A DNA stretch of 26,040 bases from Schoenoplectus triqueter (taxonomy: Eukaryota; Streptophyta; Magnoliopsida; Poales; Cyperaceae). The stretch is from positions 1 to 26,040 of the forward strand of contig CAXKVV010001759.1 in NCBI GenBank assembly GCA_964058805.1, read 5' to 3'. The notes under the pieces were generated by a model. The model did not search any database, was not told where the DNA came from, and saw nothing but the letters and a program-made list of their open reading frames with translations. Shown here piece after piece: positions 10,444-19,943 of this stretch. Every line of letters starts with the position of its first letter. Positions within the stretch are counted from its first letter, which is position 1. Position numbers and translations under genes: made by a program.

Positions 10444-13400
10444 GTAAGCCAGCTCTCTCTCCATCTCTCTCTGAAGAATGATTATTGTCCAGATATTTTT
10501 CCAAAAGTATATCAAACTTACGAGGAATACACAATTTAGATTCATCTTTTGCAATAAGATGTGGCGGAGCAACATCCTTCACAACTGAAGATGGGACCAT
10601 CTACCAACCTGATAATGCCAACCTTACAGCTGCTTCTTATTATGTAACACGTATGATCTCTATGTGAATGCATGACCACTGTATGACATTTACCAGCTTT
10701 TCTGAGGGCAGATTATAAGAGGGGCATGGAGGGCTGGAGCCTTCTCATCCCAATTGTCTGATACACACAATTCTGAAGTTTACAAGGAGAAAAGAAGAAT
10801 TCATTTAAAAGCTAGTACAAATACCTGGTATAAGTAAGGCATTGTGGTATCTTCATATACCATACCAGTCACGCCGACAAAAACAAACAGATATCCTCTA
10901 ACAAATATGTAGTTCTACATTTTTTTTCTGCTTCTTTTATTTCTTGTACTAATTTCTTTCAGGTGCAACTCGTTGGGGGGTAAGCAATGTCGGTGCATTT
11001 GCAGAATCACCCAATTCTACATACATAATTGGAGTTCAACCACAAGACCGGAATAAGCTAGATTCTGACTTATTTCAGAATTCACGAATGTCAGCTTCTT
11101 CATTAAGGTATTACGGGTTTGGTCTTCAAAATGGAAACTATACGGTTGAGCTTCAATTTGCAGAGATTGGATACCCGAATCCACCTCCATTTGTTTGGCA
11201 GAATGTAGGCAGAAGGGTTTTTGACATCTATATCCAGGTTTGTGCTTTTGTACCTATCTGTATAATAAAAAATTAACAATTTGGAAATAAAATTATAAAT
11301 AAATTAAAATTGTGAAATGGTAATTTACGGCTGGCATACTGGCATTTGGACCAGTTTATATCTCATGTACCATGCTCCCTAGTTTTTCCCCTCGTATGTC
11401 CTTCGTACCTGTACAAGCCTAATTATTTTAAAGATATCAGTACAAATTTGAGCCAGTTTTGATAATTTTGGAGTTGAGAAAAGGCATGAAACTGTTCTTA
11501 TATCTTAGATGCTTTTGTTCAATCTTGTTTATGCATTTGTAGGGAGTTCTAAAAGAAAAGGATTTTAACATAAAGAAAGAGGCTGGTGGAAAATCGTTTG
11601 TAGCTGTTGTCAAAAACTATACTGTACCAGTTACAGATAATTTTATGGAAATTCATTTCTTTTGGGCTGGAAAAGGCACTTGTTGCATACCAACACAAGG
11701 CTATTATGGTCCTGCAATCTCAGCTATTAGTGCATATCCTTTTGGTCTCTCTCTCTCTCTCTCTTACCCCCTCTCTGATTTTTTTTTTTCTTTGAAAACC
11801 TTGGCAGTGATTGCTGGTCAATCTCTCTCCCTCCCTCTTCTCTCCTCTCTTCTCTCTTTTCTCTTGAGTAAATTTGATACAACATTAGACACCGGACTAC
11901 CAGTACGATTTGATTGGAAAGAAATCATATTTGGTTAATTTGCGATGAACAAAGACGGGCAGTTGTAGTATAATTTGTTCAGCTCCTACTTATTAACTCA
12001 CAACTGGTTCAAATTTTCAGATTTCATACCAACGGTTCCAAATAAGGAACCTGGCTTAGGAAAGGAAAAAAACAAAACTGGTATGATTGTAGGGATTGTA
12101 GCTGGGATAGGAGTTTCACTTTTAGGGGTTATAACAGTAATTTCAGTTCAATTTTGGAGACGCAAGAAGAAAACTGCTGAAGTGAACAAAGGTATAATAT
12201 TGCTATATTTTTGTATCATGTTTAAATGGATCAAAAAAATATTTATGGATGATATTGTTTTGGTTTGTGTGTTTTGTTTTAAACCCTTTTCTGTTTTCTT
12301 TTGGCTTTTCATTGGTTTGTCAGAATTAATGGGCATAATTGATAGACCTGATGTATTTAGTTATGCTGAACTGAGAGCTGCTACTGATGCATTTGATACC
12401 GCTAATATTCTCGGACAAGGTGGATATGGCCTTGTTTACAAGGTACCTAGCCCTTTGTATTACTAATTAATTAGAAAATGAGAAATTTGTCAGATACAGT
12501 TTTTTGCTATGTTTTGAGGTTATTTTCTTGAAATATTTTATAGGGAAAATTGTCAGATGGCCGCATCGTAGCAGTCAAGCAGTTATCATTGACATCACGC
12601 CAAGGAAAAGAGCAGTTTGTAACAGAAATAACCACCATATCATCTGTGCAACACAAAAACCTAGTAAAATTGTATGGCTGCTGCATCGAAGGAAACAAAC
12701 CCCTTTTGGTCTATGAATACTTTGAAAAAGGAAGCCTAGATAAAGTCCTCTTCGGTATGTAATTTTATTTGTAATTTTTTTTGACGTAGCAGTCCATAGG
12801 CTGCTAAATTTTAATCAAAGAAAATTAAGTTGTTTTGCATCCAGTCGGCATGTTCCTAACACAATCTCACAGACTAAAAAGGAACTCTATTTAATTTGTA
12901 ATTACTAACCATTACTTGTTTCTCAGTTAAAATCTCAACACAATACTACCATTCTGCCTGAACTTTACTAATATTCTCAGCTGTCTCCAGAATGCAACTT
13001 AAATTAATCATAAGATTTGTAATAAATCTAAAATTAACACAAATTTTTCTCCCTTACCTCATTTGCATAATTCAGAATGAACCAAACTATGCTTATCTCT
13101 CACTTCCACAATCAATGCAATCTCAGTTTGCTTGAATTTGTTCCAATCATCTTTTCAACCAAAATTTTGAACTTGCCTGTAGTTGCCTTTTGCAATCTCC
13201 TTGTGACTTTCATTCCAAAGTCAAACATTCTTTTAAAAAAATTTATACATAATTTCAGGTACTTTGTCCCTTGATTGGGCGACTCGGTTCAAGATATGTC
13301 TTGGCGTGGCACGGGGCCTCACTTATCTGCATGAGGAGGCCAATGTCAGAATTGTGCATCGAGATATTAAAGCAAGTAATGTATTATTAGCTGCAGACCT

Positions 13401-14411
13401 TGAACCCAAAATTTCTGATTTCGGTATGGCAAAGCTTTATGATGACAAGAAGACCCATATTAACACAAGAGTAGCTGGTACAATGTAAGTCTCTATACAC
13501 ATAAAGTACTAGCATGTATTTCAAGTTTGTAAATATGAAAAATGTTATGCAGAAAACTCAATTATTTGTTTGAGCTAATATTTGTTTCCTGCTTGTTCTA
13601 TACAGAGGGTATCTGGCACCAGAGTATGCAATGATGGGACATCTCACTTCAAAGACAGATGTGTTTGCATTTGGCGTGCTTGCACTGGAGGTTGTGGCGG
13701 GTCGCTTAAATTCAGATGAAAACCAGGATCCGGATGAAATATACCTCCTTGACAAGGTATTGTCATTTATAGTTCTCTACACAAGTCCTCCTTGACAAGG
13801 TATCATCATCATTTATAATTCAGTTTTTAAAACTCAGAAACAGAAACAATAAGGCCTACAAAATGTTGGTCCAAATCAAACCAGCTCGGCCACAATTGAC
13901 CCATTTACTAGTGGAACTCAATCAAGACAACCCAAGACAGTACACTTTTTAACAGAAGAAAACAAAGGGAAGATAAAGGCAGCCAAGAAGGTTTTTTCCT
14001 GGTGTTGCATCAGAACTGATCAAATGCTGACAGTACTGAAATCAGAAATGTAAAATATGACAACAGAGTATTGTTTTTGTGCAGGCATGGAACTTATATG
14101 ACCAAAATCGTGCGCTCGAGTTAATAGACCCGAGGATCGCATCATACGATGATGATCAAGCGAAGAGGCTGATCGGTGTATCACTACTCTGCACCCAGGC
14201 ATCTCCCTCACAACGACCATCCATGTCGCGCATTGTGAAAATGCTCAGTGGTGATGTGGAAGTTAGCCAAGTCACTTCTCGACCAAGCTACTTGACAGAG
14301 TGGCAGTTTAGAGAAATATCTGGGGGCCCCACAGAACACTCTCGAAAACCAGCTGAGGAGGTTTGCTCGCCTGATGTGTTGTTGGATTCAATTATTCGAG
14401 ATGGAAGCTGA
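6453..14411 (+). CDS. LRR-malectin receptor-like Ser/Thr kinase, gene 1 (5' exon not found)
   Basis: Cell-surface receptor kinase of the LRR-RLK VIII-2 type. Exons: 6453-6639, 6902-6973, 7626-7697, 7794-7865, 7973-8044, 8154-8225, 8309-8383, 8904-8975, 9073-9147, 9251-9322, 9407-9478, 9565-9630, 10064-10132, 10232-10276, 10379-10443, 10540-10650, 10963-11237, 11543-11744, 12021-12191, 12324-12442, 12544-12754, 13259-13484, 13606-13756, 14085-14411 (TGA). All introns are GT..AG and every phase joins, giving 983 residues counted from the first codon of the second exon. With a first exon like that of gene 2 the total would be about 1,020, usual for the family. There is no frameshift or internal stop. 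An in-frame TGA at 6419-6421 lies just upstream of the first recognised exon and no ATG lies between, so a separate first exon is needed. I could not find one. The gene is either intact with a distant exon 1 or a 5'-truncated copy. The exon structure comes from comparison with gene 2 and family knowledge, not from transcripts. Confidence 0.9.
7115..7200 (+). mobile_element. Degenerate tRNA-derived SINE head in gene 1 intron
   Basis: The segment TGTGTAGTGGTTAAGATATT (box A-like) is followed about 25 bases later by GGTTGTAAAATTCAAATT (box B-like). This is the spacing of a tRNA-derived SINE promoter. It is not a functional tRNA because no cloverleaf closes. It lies in the 652-nt intron after exon 6902-6973, in the sense orientation. 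Confidence 0.4.
10540..11744 (+). other. Gene 1 malectin-like extracellular domain
   Basis: Three exons (10540-10650, 10963-11237, 11543-11744) encode about residues 387-582. The domain opens with the family signature AIRCGG and continues with a Trp-Gly-Val-Ser segment, a [10 protein letters not shown] core and the strand [10 protein letters not shown]. It ends with an [11 protein letters not shown] segment and a YGPAISAIS tail leading to DFIPTVPN. This order is what the malectin-like domain of VIII-2 receptors shows. Such domains resemble animal malectin, which binds disaccharides, but the ligand here cannot be read from the sequence. Confidence 0.85.
11745..11860. repeat. CT-rich microsatellite inside gene 1 intron (11745-12020)
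   Basis: The intron begins with GTCTCTCTCTCTCT directly at the donor site and continues with CTCCCTCCCTCTTCTCTCC blocks to about 11860. The donor is therefore GTCTCT rather than GTAAGT-like. This may weaken splicing and is discussed as a finding. Confidence 0.85.
12021..12191 (+). other. Gene 1 transmembrane and juxtamembrane exon
   Basis: After a short charged linker, residues about 604-628 (from the exon 1/2 junction) form one strongly hydrophobic span that starts MIVGIVAG and ends in VQFW. It is directly followed by the stop-transfer cluster RRKKK. This is the single membrane span separating the malectin-like domain from the kinase. The following intron (12192-12323) is 132 nt long and has no stop in this frame, which is treated as a finding. 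Confidence 0.88.
12324..14411 (+). other. Gene 1 cytosolic RD-type Ser/Thr kinase domain
   Basis: Five exons encode a full kinase. Landmarks, numbered from the exon 1/2 junction: glycine loop GQGGYG at 670-675, VAVK lysine at 691, alpha-C glutamate near 707, catalytic loop HRDIKASN at 783-790 (RD type), DFG at 803-805, activation segment with [10 protein letters not shown], and APE as LAPEYAM at about 828-834. The C-lobe ends with [11 protein letters not shown] and a Ser/Pro-rich tail up to residue 983. All residues needed for catalysis are present, so an active kinase is expected. The family phosphorylates Ser/Thr, but substrates are not inferable. Confidence 0.92.
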
Positions 14412-14590
14412 GAAGCGGCGTGTTTTAGGAGTAATATGTACAGCAGCATGGTAGAAACTGGTTAAACACACATGTAATATTCATATTTTTCTTAACATCT
14501 TGTTTTCTGAGTAATAGCGATATGGTAACGGTACAACCTTGTGATTGAGTGTTTTCTTTAATAAAGGCCAACTTTTGAGAATTGGATCGA
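14412..14590 (+). terminator. Gene 1 3' UTR and polyadenylation signal
   Basis: The stretch after the TGA is typical 3' UTR. A perfect AATAAA lies at 14560-14565, about 150 bases past the stop, in a T-rich context. T-rich sequence such as the run at 14619-14627 follows. The cleavage site itself cannot be fixed from sequence. Confidence 0.5.
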
Positions 14591-16387
14591 AATATTTAAA
14601 ATTTATGTCGAAGATTTTTTTTTCTATAAAAAGATGAGGTTAAGCCCTGAGAAATTAGCACCAGTGGTGTTTTAAGTACAAAAAATGACAACAAATTAAA
14701 AAAGTAAAAAAAAATAAAAAAGTAAAAAAATTACAAATTACAAATTTATATCGAAGATGTGGGGATTAAGTTAATATTAACGGCTCAAATTTAATAAATA
14801 TTAAAATTTTAATCTATAAAAATCACTTTTTAACTTTTTTTAGATAAAGATGATTGTTAAGCCTCTTAATTTTAAACATCTACAAAAAGTACCTCATTCG
14901 AGTTTCAGAATTTTAACTTCACGTATGGGAAATATTATCTTAACAATTTTCTAATTTTGTTAAATCATACTTTGGTAGTTTGTGCATAACAAAATTATCA
15001 TTTGAATTATGAAAAAAAAAAATAAATCTTCTTTTCCGAATCTCATCTCTCGTCTCTGAGACTTGTTGAACCCATCTATCATTTTAAATAATTTAAAGAA
15101 AAATGACCAATGAATCTCCAGCGCCATGGTCAATCTCTTCCACCACTTCTTTGTTCCAGCTCGCCTCCTAATCAGTGGCAGAGAAGACAGTTACCCCACT
15201 CTGAAAATTTTTCTTTAAAAATAAATTTGTGATTTAAAACAATTTTTTTAAATATACTTGACTCTTAAAGAAATTATAAAAAAATGTCGACACAAACCGC
15301 TGATTCTCCTTACAAATAGATTAATCTGACCTCCAAAATATAAACATATAATAGTAAGATATAAACAAATAAGATAGAAATGTTAATGGCTAAATCATCT
15401 GACAAAAAGATTAACTTGACATACAAATTAACAAATATAAACATCTGCACTATGTGCTGGGAGATTATTGGCTGTCTTTTGGTTACGTGAATCATGTGTC
15501 ATATGGCCCAACGCGATTGAATCTCATTACGGCTCAGATATTGTTAATGATCCGCCTTGAGTAAACAGCAAATACAGAAGGTAGCCGTTTGGTCGGATCT
15601 CGATCCCGACAGAGTTGTTGCTAGTCTCGAAGAAAACCTATAAATAAAAGATCCAAACTTACTCAGACAACTTCAACAATACACCTACTCTTCTTAGATC
15701 TTCTTAGATAGTTAAGATCAATATACTATACATATACGATTGTGTGATGTCAATGTGCGCCCTCTTTCCCCCACATCTGTTCTCTTTTCACTTTTCAAAA
15801 AAATAGTCGGGTTTTTTAGATGGTCCCAAACAGATTTTTGGACGGTCCAGATTTAAAATGGGTTTTCTAAAAAGATCAATTCAAACTCGTGCTAAAAAGT
15901 TCAATTTTGCCTCGTTTTTCAATTCGGATTGAGCGTACCGACCGTGTGTTTTCAAATGTCTTCTACCTCCACCCCACCTCTCAATCTTTGATGGGACGAT
16001 CACATGTTTGATTTTTTCCAAAAAAAAAAAAGATCACCTGTTTGAAGCGTCAAACATGTACGCAAGTTCATGAAACCATTTAATTTGAAATATGCAGCTG
16101 ATCGAGCAGCTTTTATGAGCTCGTGCACGCACAAAGACCTTGACTTTTGAATGGATAAGGAAGAACAAATAGAGTTGTGCACTTGTGCTAAGACAGGAGA
16201 GGAGGCCTGCTGCTAGAATTAATGGTCAAATGCTAATGTTAGACGCTTAGAATGCTTTTTATTTTGGGAGGGATCCGTTGGGTTGTTTTCACAATCTTCA
16301 TAATAAGTTTTTAAATAGATACAAATATAAAATAAATCTTAAAAATAGAAAACATAAATATATTATTTTATTTATTGATTGATATTG
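14591..16387. other. Intergenic region downstream of gene 1
   Basis: Contains A-rich runs near 14695-14735, a weak SINE-like segment near 14880-14945 and the promoter-like stretch at 15560-15760. No gene is recognised. Confidence 0.5.
15560..15760 (+). promoter_or_regulatory. Orphan TATA-type promoter-like or LTR-like stretch
   Basis: A clear TATAAATA (15639-15646) lies in CCTATAAATAAAAG, followed by a C/A/T-rich leader (ACTTCAACAATACACCTACTC). This resembles a plant core promoter or the promoter part of an LTR. No open reading frame follows it before gene 2. No paired repeat was found in the window, so an LTR is not proven. Confidence 0.3.
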
Positions 16388-16622
16388 ATTTAAATTTCAT
16401 GTAATTTTATTATCATTTAATTGTCAAACAAAAATGATTAAACTTTTATGTAATTTATAATGATTTCAATTTAATTGTATTTGATGGATCAAACATTAAT
16501 GAAATTATATCAAATTTGAATAACTATCAATTTATAAGTAAAATAACATATCTATATTTTGAATTTATTTAAATATTTATTATTAAGATTGTCAAAATAA
16601 TAATTGTATTCTTCCCCTTTAC
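16388..16622. mobile_element. Second copy of the AT-rich foldback family, intergenic
   Basis: The segment shares collinear blocks with the intron copy at 20039-20302: CATGTAATTTTATTATCATT, ATGTAATTTATAATGATTTC, TTTGATGGATCAAAC, AAATTTGAATAACTATCAAT, then AAGATTGTCAAAATAA and a final CTTCCCC. The inverted arms are recognisable (about 16390-16428 against 16480-16519) but more decayed. Confidence 0.55.
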
Positions 16623-16655
16623 TTTTTAAATTAAATAGGACTCAATAAATATTAG

Positions 16656-16704
16656 TACATATTATATATATATATATATACATATATAGAGAGAGAGAGA
16701 GAGA
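16656..16704. repeat. Compound (TA)n-(GA)n microsatellite
   Basis: TATATATATATATACATATATA is followed by GAGAGAGAGAGAGAGA, directly against the left end of the 400-bp MITE. Confidence 0.9.
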
Positions 16705-17104
16705 GAGTAATGCTATGGTGCTTCGCGAAGCAAAAAATTTTTTGTGCTTTGCGTCCGTATCTCGAATTTAAAAGTTCAAACGGCCGATCCAAACCGTTGA
16801 ACATCATCTTCATATTGAAATATCCTTGGAGATCAAATTTTATATTTTTTTGAATTTTTTTGATATTTTTTAGATGGGTACAAAGTTTATTAATCTAAAG
16901 ATTTCTGCACCATTCAAAACAAGCGACTTTGTACCCATCTAAAAAATATCAAAAAATTCAAAAAAATATAAAATTTGATCTCCAAGGATATTTCAATATG
17001 AAGATGATGCTCAACGGTTTGGATCGGCCGTTTGAACTTTTAAATTCGAGATACGGATGCGAAGCACAATTTTTTTTACTTCACGAAGCACCATAGCATT
17101 ACTC
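16705..17104. mobile_element. MITE with about 180-bp terminal inverted repeats (copy 1)
   Basis: A 400-bp foldback element. The left arm (16705 to about 16888) begins GAGTAATGCTATGGTGCTTC, and the right arm (about 16926-17104) is its near-perfect reverse complement ending in CCATAGCATTACTC. The arms share long identical runs, including the segments around 16771-16800 and 17012-17050, and flank a loop of about 40 bases. There is no coding capacity. It sits beside a TA/GA microsatellite, so a target-site duplication cannot be defined. A related copy lies at 25637-26040. Superfamily is unknown. Confidence 0.85.
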
Positions 17105-17280
17105 ATAAATATATACACTAAGCTATATACCCGCGCATTGCAGCAGACTCTTTTATTTAAACATTAAAATATTATAAAATAAAAAATCATATTTATCTAA
17201 TATTAAATTATAAATTCACCAAATTATAGAGAAAACTTATAATAAAGACTATATTTAATCTTGGATGAGATTTTTGCACA

Positions 17281-17907
17281 ATATGAGTTAATGATTCATG
17301 ATTTTTATGACAAGAAAAGTAAATTATTCTAACATATATTATCACCATTAATTTCTTACCAAATATGCACAAGGTTCCTAAATAAAAAAAATAATATTAT
17401 GGAAATAATAGTATATATGGGAAAGAAATGGAGAGAAAGAGGAGATCAATGGACGCAATCACAAACGTTCGATCAACTAAAAATAAATATTATCCGTCTA
17501 ATTGGGGGATAAAATATGTATAATAAAAAATTACCATGACAAAAAATGGACCCTCCAATTCTTAGATGCTTTATATAATAATATAGAAGTATAGATATGA
17601 GTTAATGATTCATGATTTTTATGACAAGAAAAGTAAATTATTCTAACATATATTATCACTATTAATTTTTTATCAAATATGCACAAGGTTGCTAAATAAA
17701 AAAATAATATTATGGAAATAATAGTATATATGGGAAAGAACTGGAGAGAAAGAAGAGATCAATGGACGCGATCACAAACGTTCAATCAACAAAAAATAAA
17801 TATTATCCGTCTAATTGAGGGATAAAATGGGTATAATAAAAATTACCATGACAAAAAATGGACCCTCCAATTCTTAGATGCTTTATATAATAGTATAGAT
17901 ATATATA
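17281..17907. repeat. 314-bp direct tandem duplication
   Basis: The segment starting ATATGAGTTAATGATTCATG at 17281 is repeated from 17595. Both copies contain the same landmarks in order: GCACAAGGTT, GGAGAGAAAGA, AATGGACG, ACAAACGTTC, TTATCCGTCTAATTG, GACCCTCCAATTC and a closing TATATAATA. Only scattered single-base changes and small indels separate them. No open reading frame is conserved. It may be an internally duplicated non-coding transposon fragment, since a CCCGCGCATTGCAGC motif, as seen in some plant repeats, precedes it at about 17130. Confidence 0.88.
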
Positions 17908-19346
17908 TATATATATATTTAGATTTGAACGTGATAAATACTTATTATCATACCTACTAAACATGCGATTCAAGAATGCTTTTTATTTATTAAGTTTTGA
18001 CCCAAGTCGATGTTAGTAACTCTGATGCCGACTTTTTTGTTTAATATGAAAAATCATATCTAAGTATCTAGGGGTCATCTTGTAAACGAATAGTGAAGTA
18101 TCTATTTTTTTTTCCGAGATATGATTGGAAAAATGATAAAAATTATCTAATCTATATTTATGTTCGAAGATATTTATATTTGTATTTTATATCTGCATTA
18201 AAAAATTATAACAAATAAAAATATGATTTGATTATTATTTGTATCCGACAATTTAGCTATTATCTATCAATATCTAACAACATCCAAGGAATTTATATAT
18301 GATATTATCAGATTTTATCTGAATACATATTCAAAAAATTTTATTGTATATTTTTATTAGATTTTTAGGGTAGATTACAGATCTAATTAATTCTATGTCT
18401 AATTTATTTTTATGTATCATATTTTTTATAATTCATTGATACATTTAAACTATTAATATAATGTGATAACTTATATATAGTTTTTATAATTAATTAATTA
18501 ATAAAAAATAATATGCAACTATTTTGTGTGAATGCCATCGCCAGCAAAGTTGATACGAAGCGTAAAATTTTTTTGCGTCTGGTTCAGAGTTCAGACGCGC
18601 GATTTTTTTTTTCCTCAAGTGTCGAGCTGACACGTGAACAATTTTTACATTTCTAATATATTTCAAAATTTATATCATCTTTTCAGTTGCTAGTTTGTTG
18701 ACATCCATTTTTTAAGAACCCATTTTTAATCTAATTTTATATCTTATATTAATTAAAGAAATGGACTTGTGGTCCTGTACGCTTTAATTCGCAGGATCAA
18801 TCCGGACAAGCACAGTTTTTTTTTTTTGAGATAAAAACAAGCACAACTTCACAATATGTTGCGTGTGAAGTGTGAACAAGCTGCTTTTTTTTTTCCAAGT
18901 CTATTTATTACAACGCTAGCAATTTGGGGGGTGTGAACGGATGGATGTCAGCGTGTATCTTGTCGTTAATATTTGATATTGGACTATATTTATCCAAGTT
19001 GAATTTGAATAAAAATTTAGTCGAACTATTCATCTTTGTAGAATATAATTTACAAGTTCTGTCAATTTTTTGTTACAAACATAATATGAATTTCATGAAA
19101 GAACAAATGAGATAGACAAAATAAAAATATGAATATATTTTGTATCAAGTATAAATATTTATGAGACCAGAGAATAATCGGATCTAGCTTGTTTTAATTT
19201 TATAATAAAGTGGACACATGAACTTATTTTTCTAAAGAGAAAAATAATACATTTTTTTTCCAATTAAAATAAAAACAAAGATGGAATCAAATGGATAAAA
19301 GTAGAGATAAAGATTGCAAGACTTGCCACACGATGGGACGTACCAG
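17908..19346. other. Intergenic region upstream of gene 2
   Basis: AT-rich with no gene recognised. A CACGTG G-box core lies at 18631-18636, in TGACACGTGAAC, about 1 kb upstream of the gene 2 ATG. Its role is unknown. Confidence 0.45.
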
Positions 19347-19404
19347 TGAAGGCTGCAGGAAATCGAACACTGAAGGCTGCAGGAAATCGAACACTGAAGG
19401 CTGC
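19347..19404. repeat. 24-bp tandem repeat, 2.4 copies, upstream of gene 2
   Basis: The unit begins TGAAGGCTGCAGG and ends ATCGAACAC. Full copies lie at 19347-19370 and 19371-19394, and a third starts at 19395 and stops after 10 bases. The copies are identical. It sits about 230-290 bases upstream of the gene 2 ATG, so it could affect the promoter, or it may be a neutral slippage product. Confidence 0.9.
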
Positions 19405-19463
19405 GTATATCCACTACTAACCACTAATTCACTATGCAATGATCACATTAATGCATCATCCAG

Positions 19464-19636
19464 ATATATATATATATTTGACTTGTCCATTCCTCCCTTC
19501 CAATAATTTTCAGATACATTTGAATTTCCTCTTTCGCTCTCTCCAGTCTCCACCTCGTTTTGAACTTTTTGCCTTGTACGAGTTTAATTTGTATGCGACG
19601 TCCCACACACACAAACCTACAGAGAGAAATTAAGAG
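19464..19636 (+). promoter_or_regulatory. Putative gene 2 core promoter and 5' UTR
   Basis: An alternating TATATA run (19464-19477) is a plausible TATA box, about 160-170 bases upstream of the ATG. A TTGACT sequence (19478-19483) matches the W-box core recognised by WRKY factors, but such a short match is weak evidence. A pyrimidine-rich patch (about 19528-19555) and the purine-rich AGAGAGAAATTAAGAG leader just before the ATG fit a plant 5' UTR. Confidence 0.4.
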
Positions 19637-19896
19637 ATGGTGGTGCCGGATTCGCCATTGATGAGAAGCTTTGGCGTTGTACTGATAGCATGCTTCTTGA
19701 TTATATCTAGTGCTGGTACAGCAACAGCTCAAGCTACGACAGACCCAATTGAAGGTATATGCATTGATTTATATCTACGCCTAATTTTTATTCTGAACTC
19801 AATAAAATTTGTTTTGATGATGCAAGATCCTTTTTGATTCTATCACAAAGAGAGAGAGAGAGATTAAAGAGTCCCAACCAATTTAATTGTTCTCAC

Positions 19897-19943
<47 letters not shown>

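Noticed and set aside
19347..19404. CRISPR-like array
   Set aside because: The copies are directly adjacent with no spacers, and the context is a plant nuclear gene.
19291..19506. ORF containing a repeated Thr-Glu-Gly-Cys-Arg-Lys-Ser-Asn
   Set aside because: The repeat peptide only reflects the 24-bp tandem repeat. The frame lies in the upstream region of gene 2 and has no family signature.
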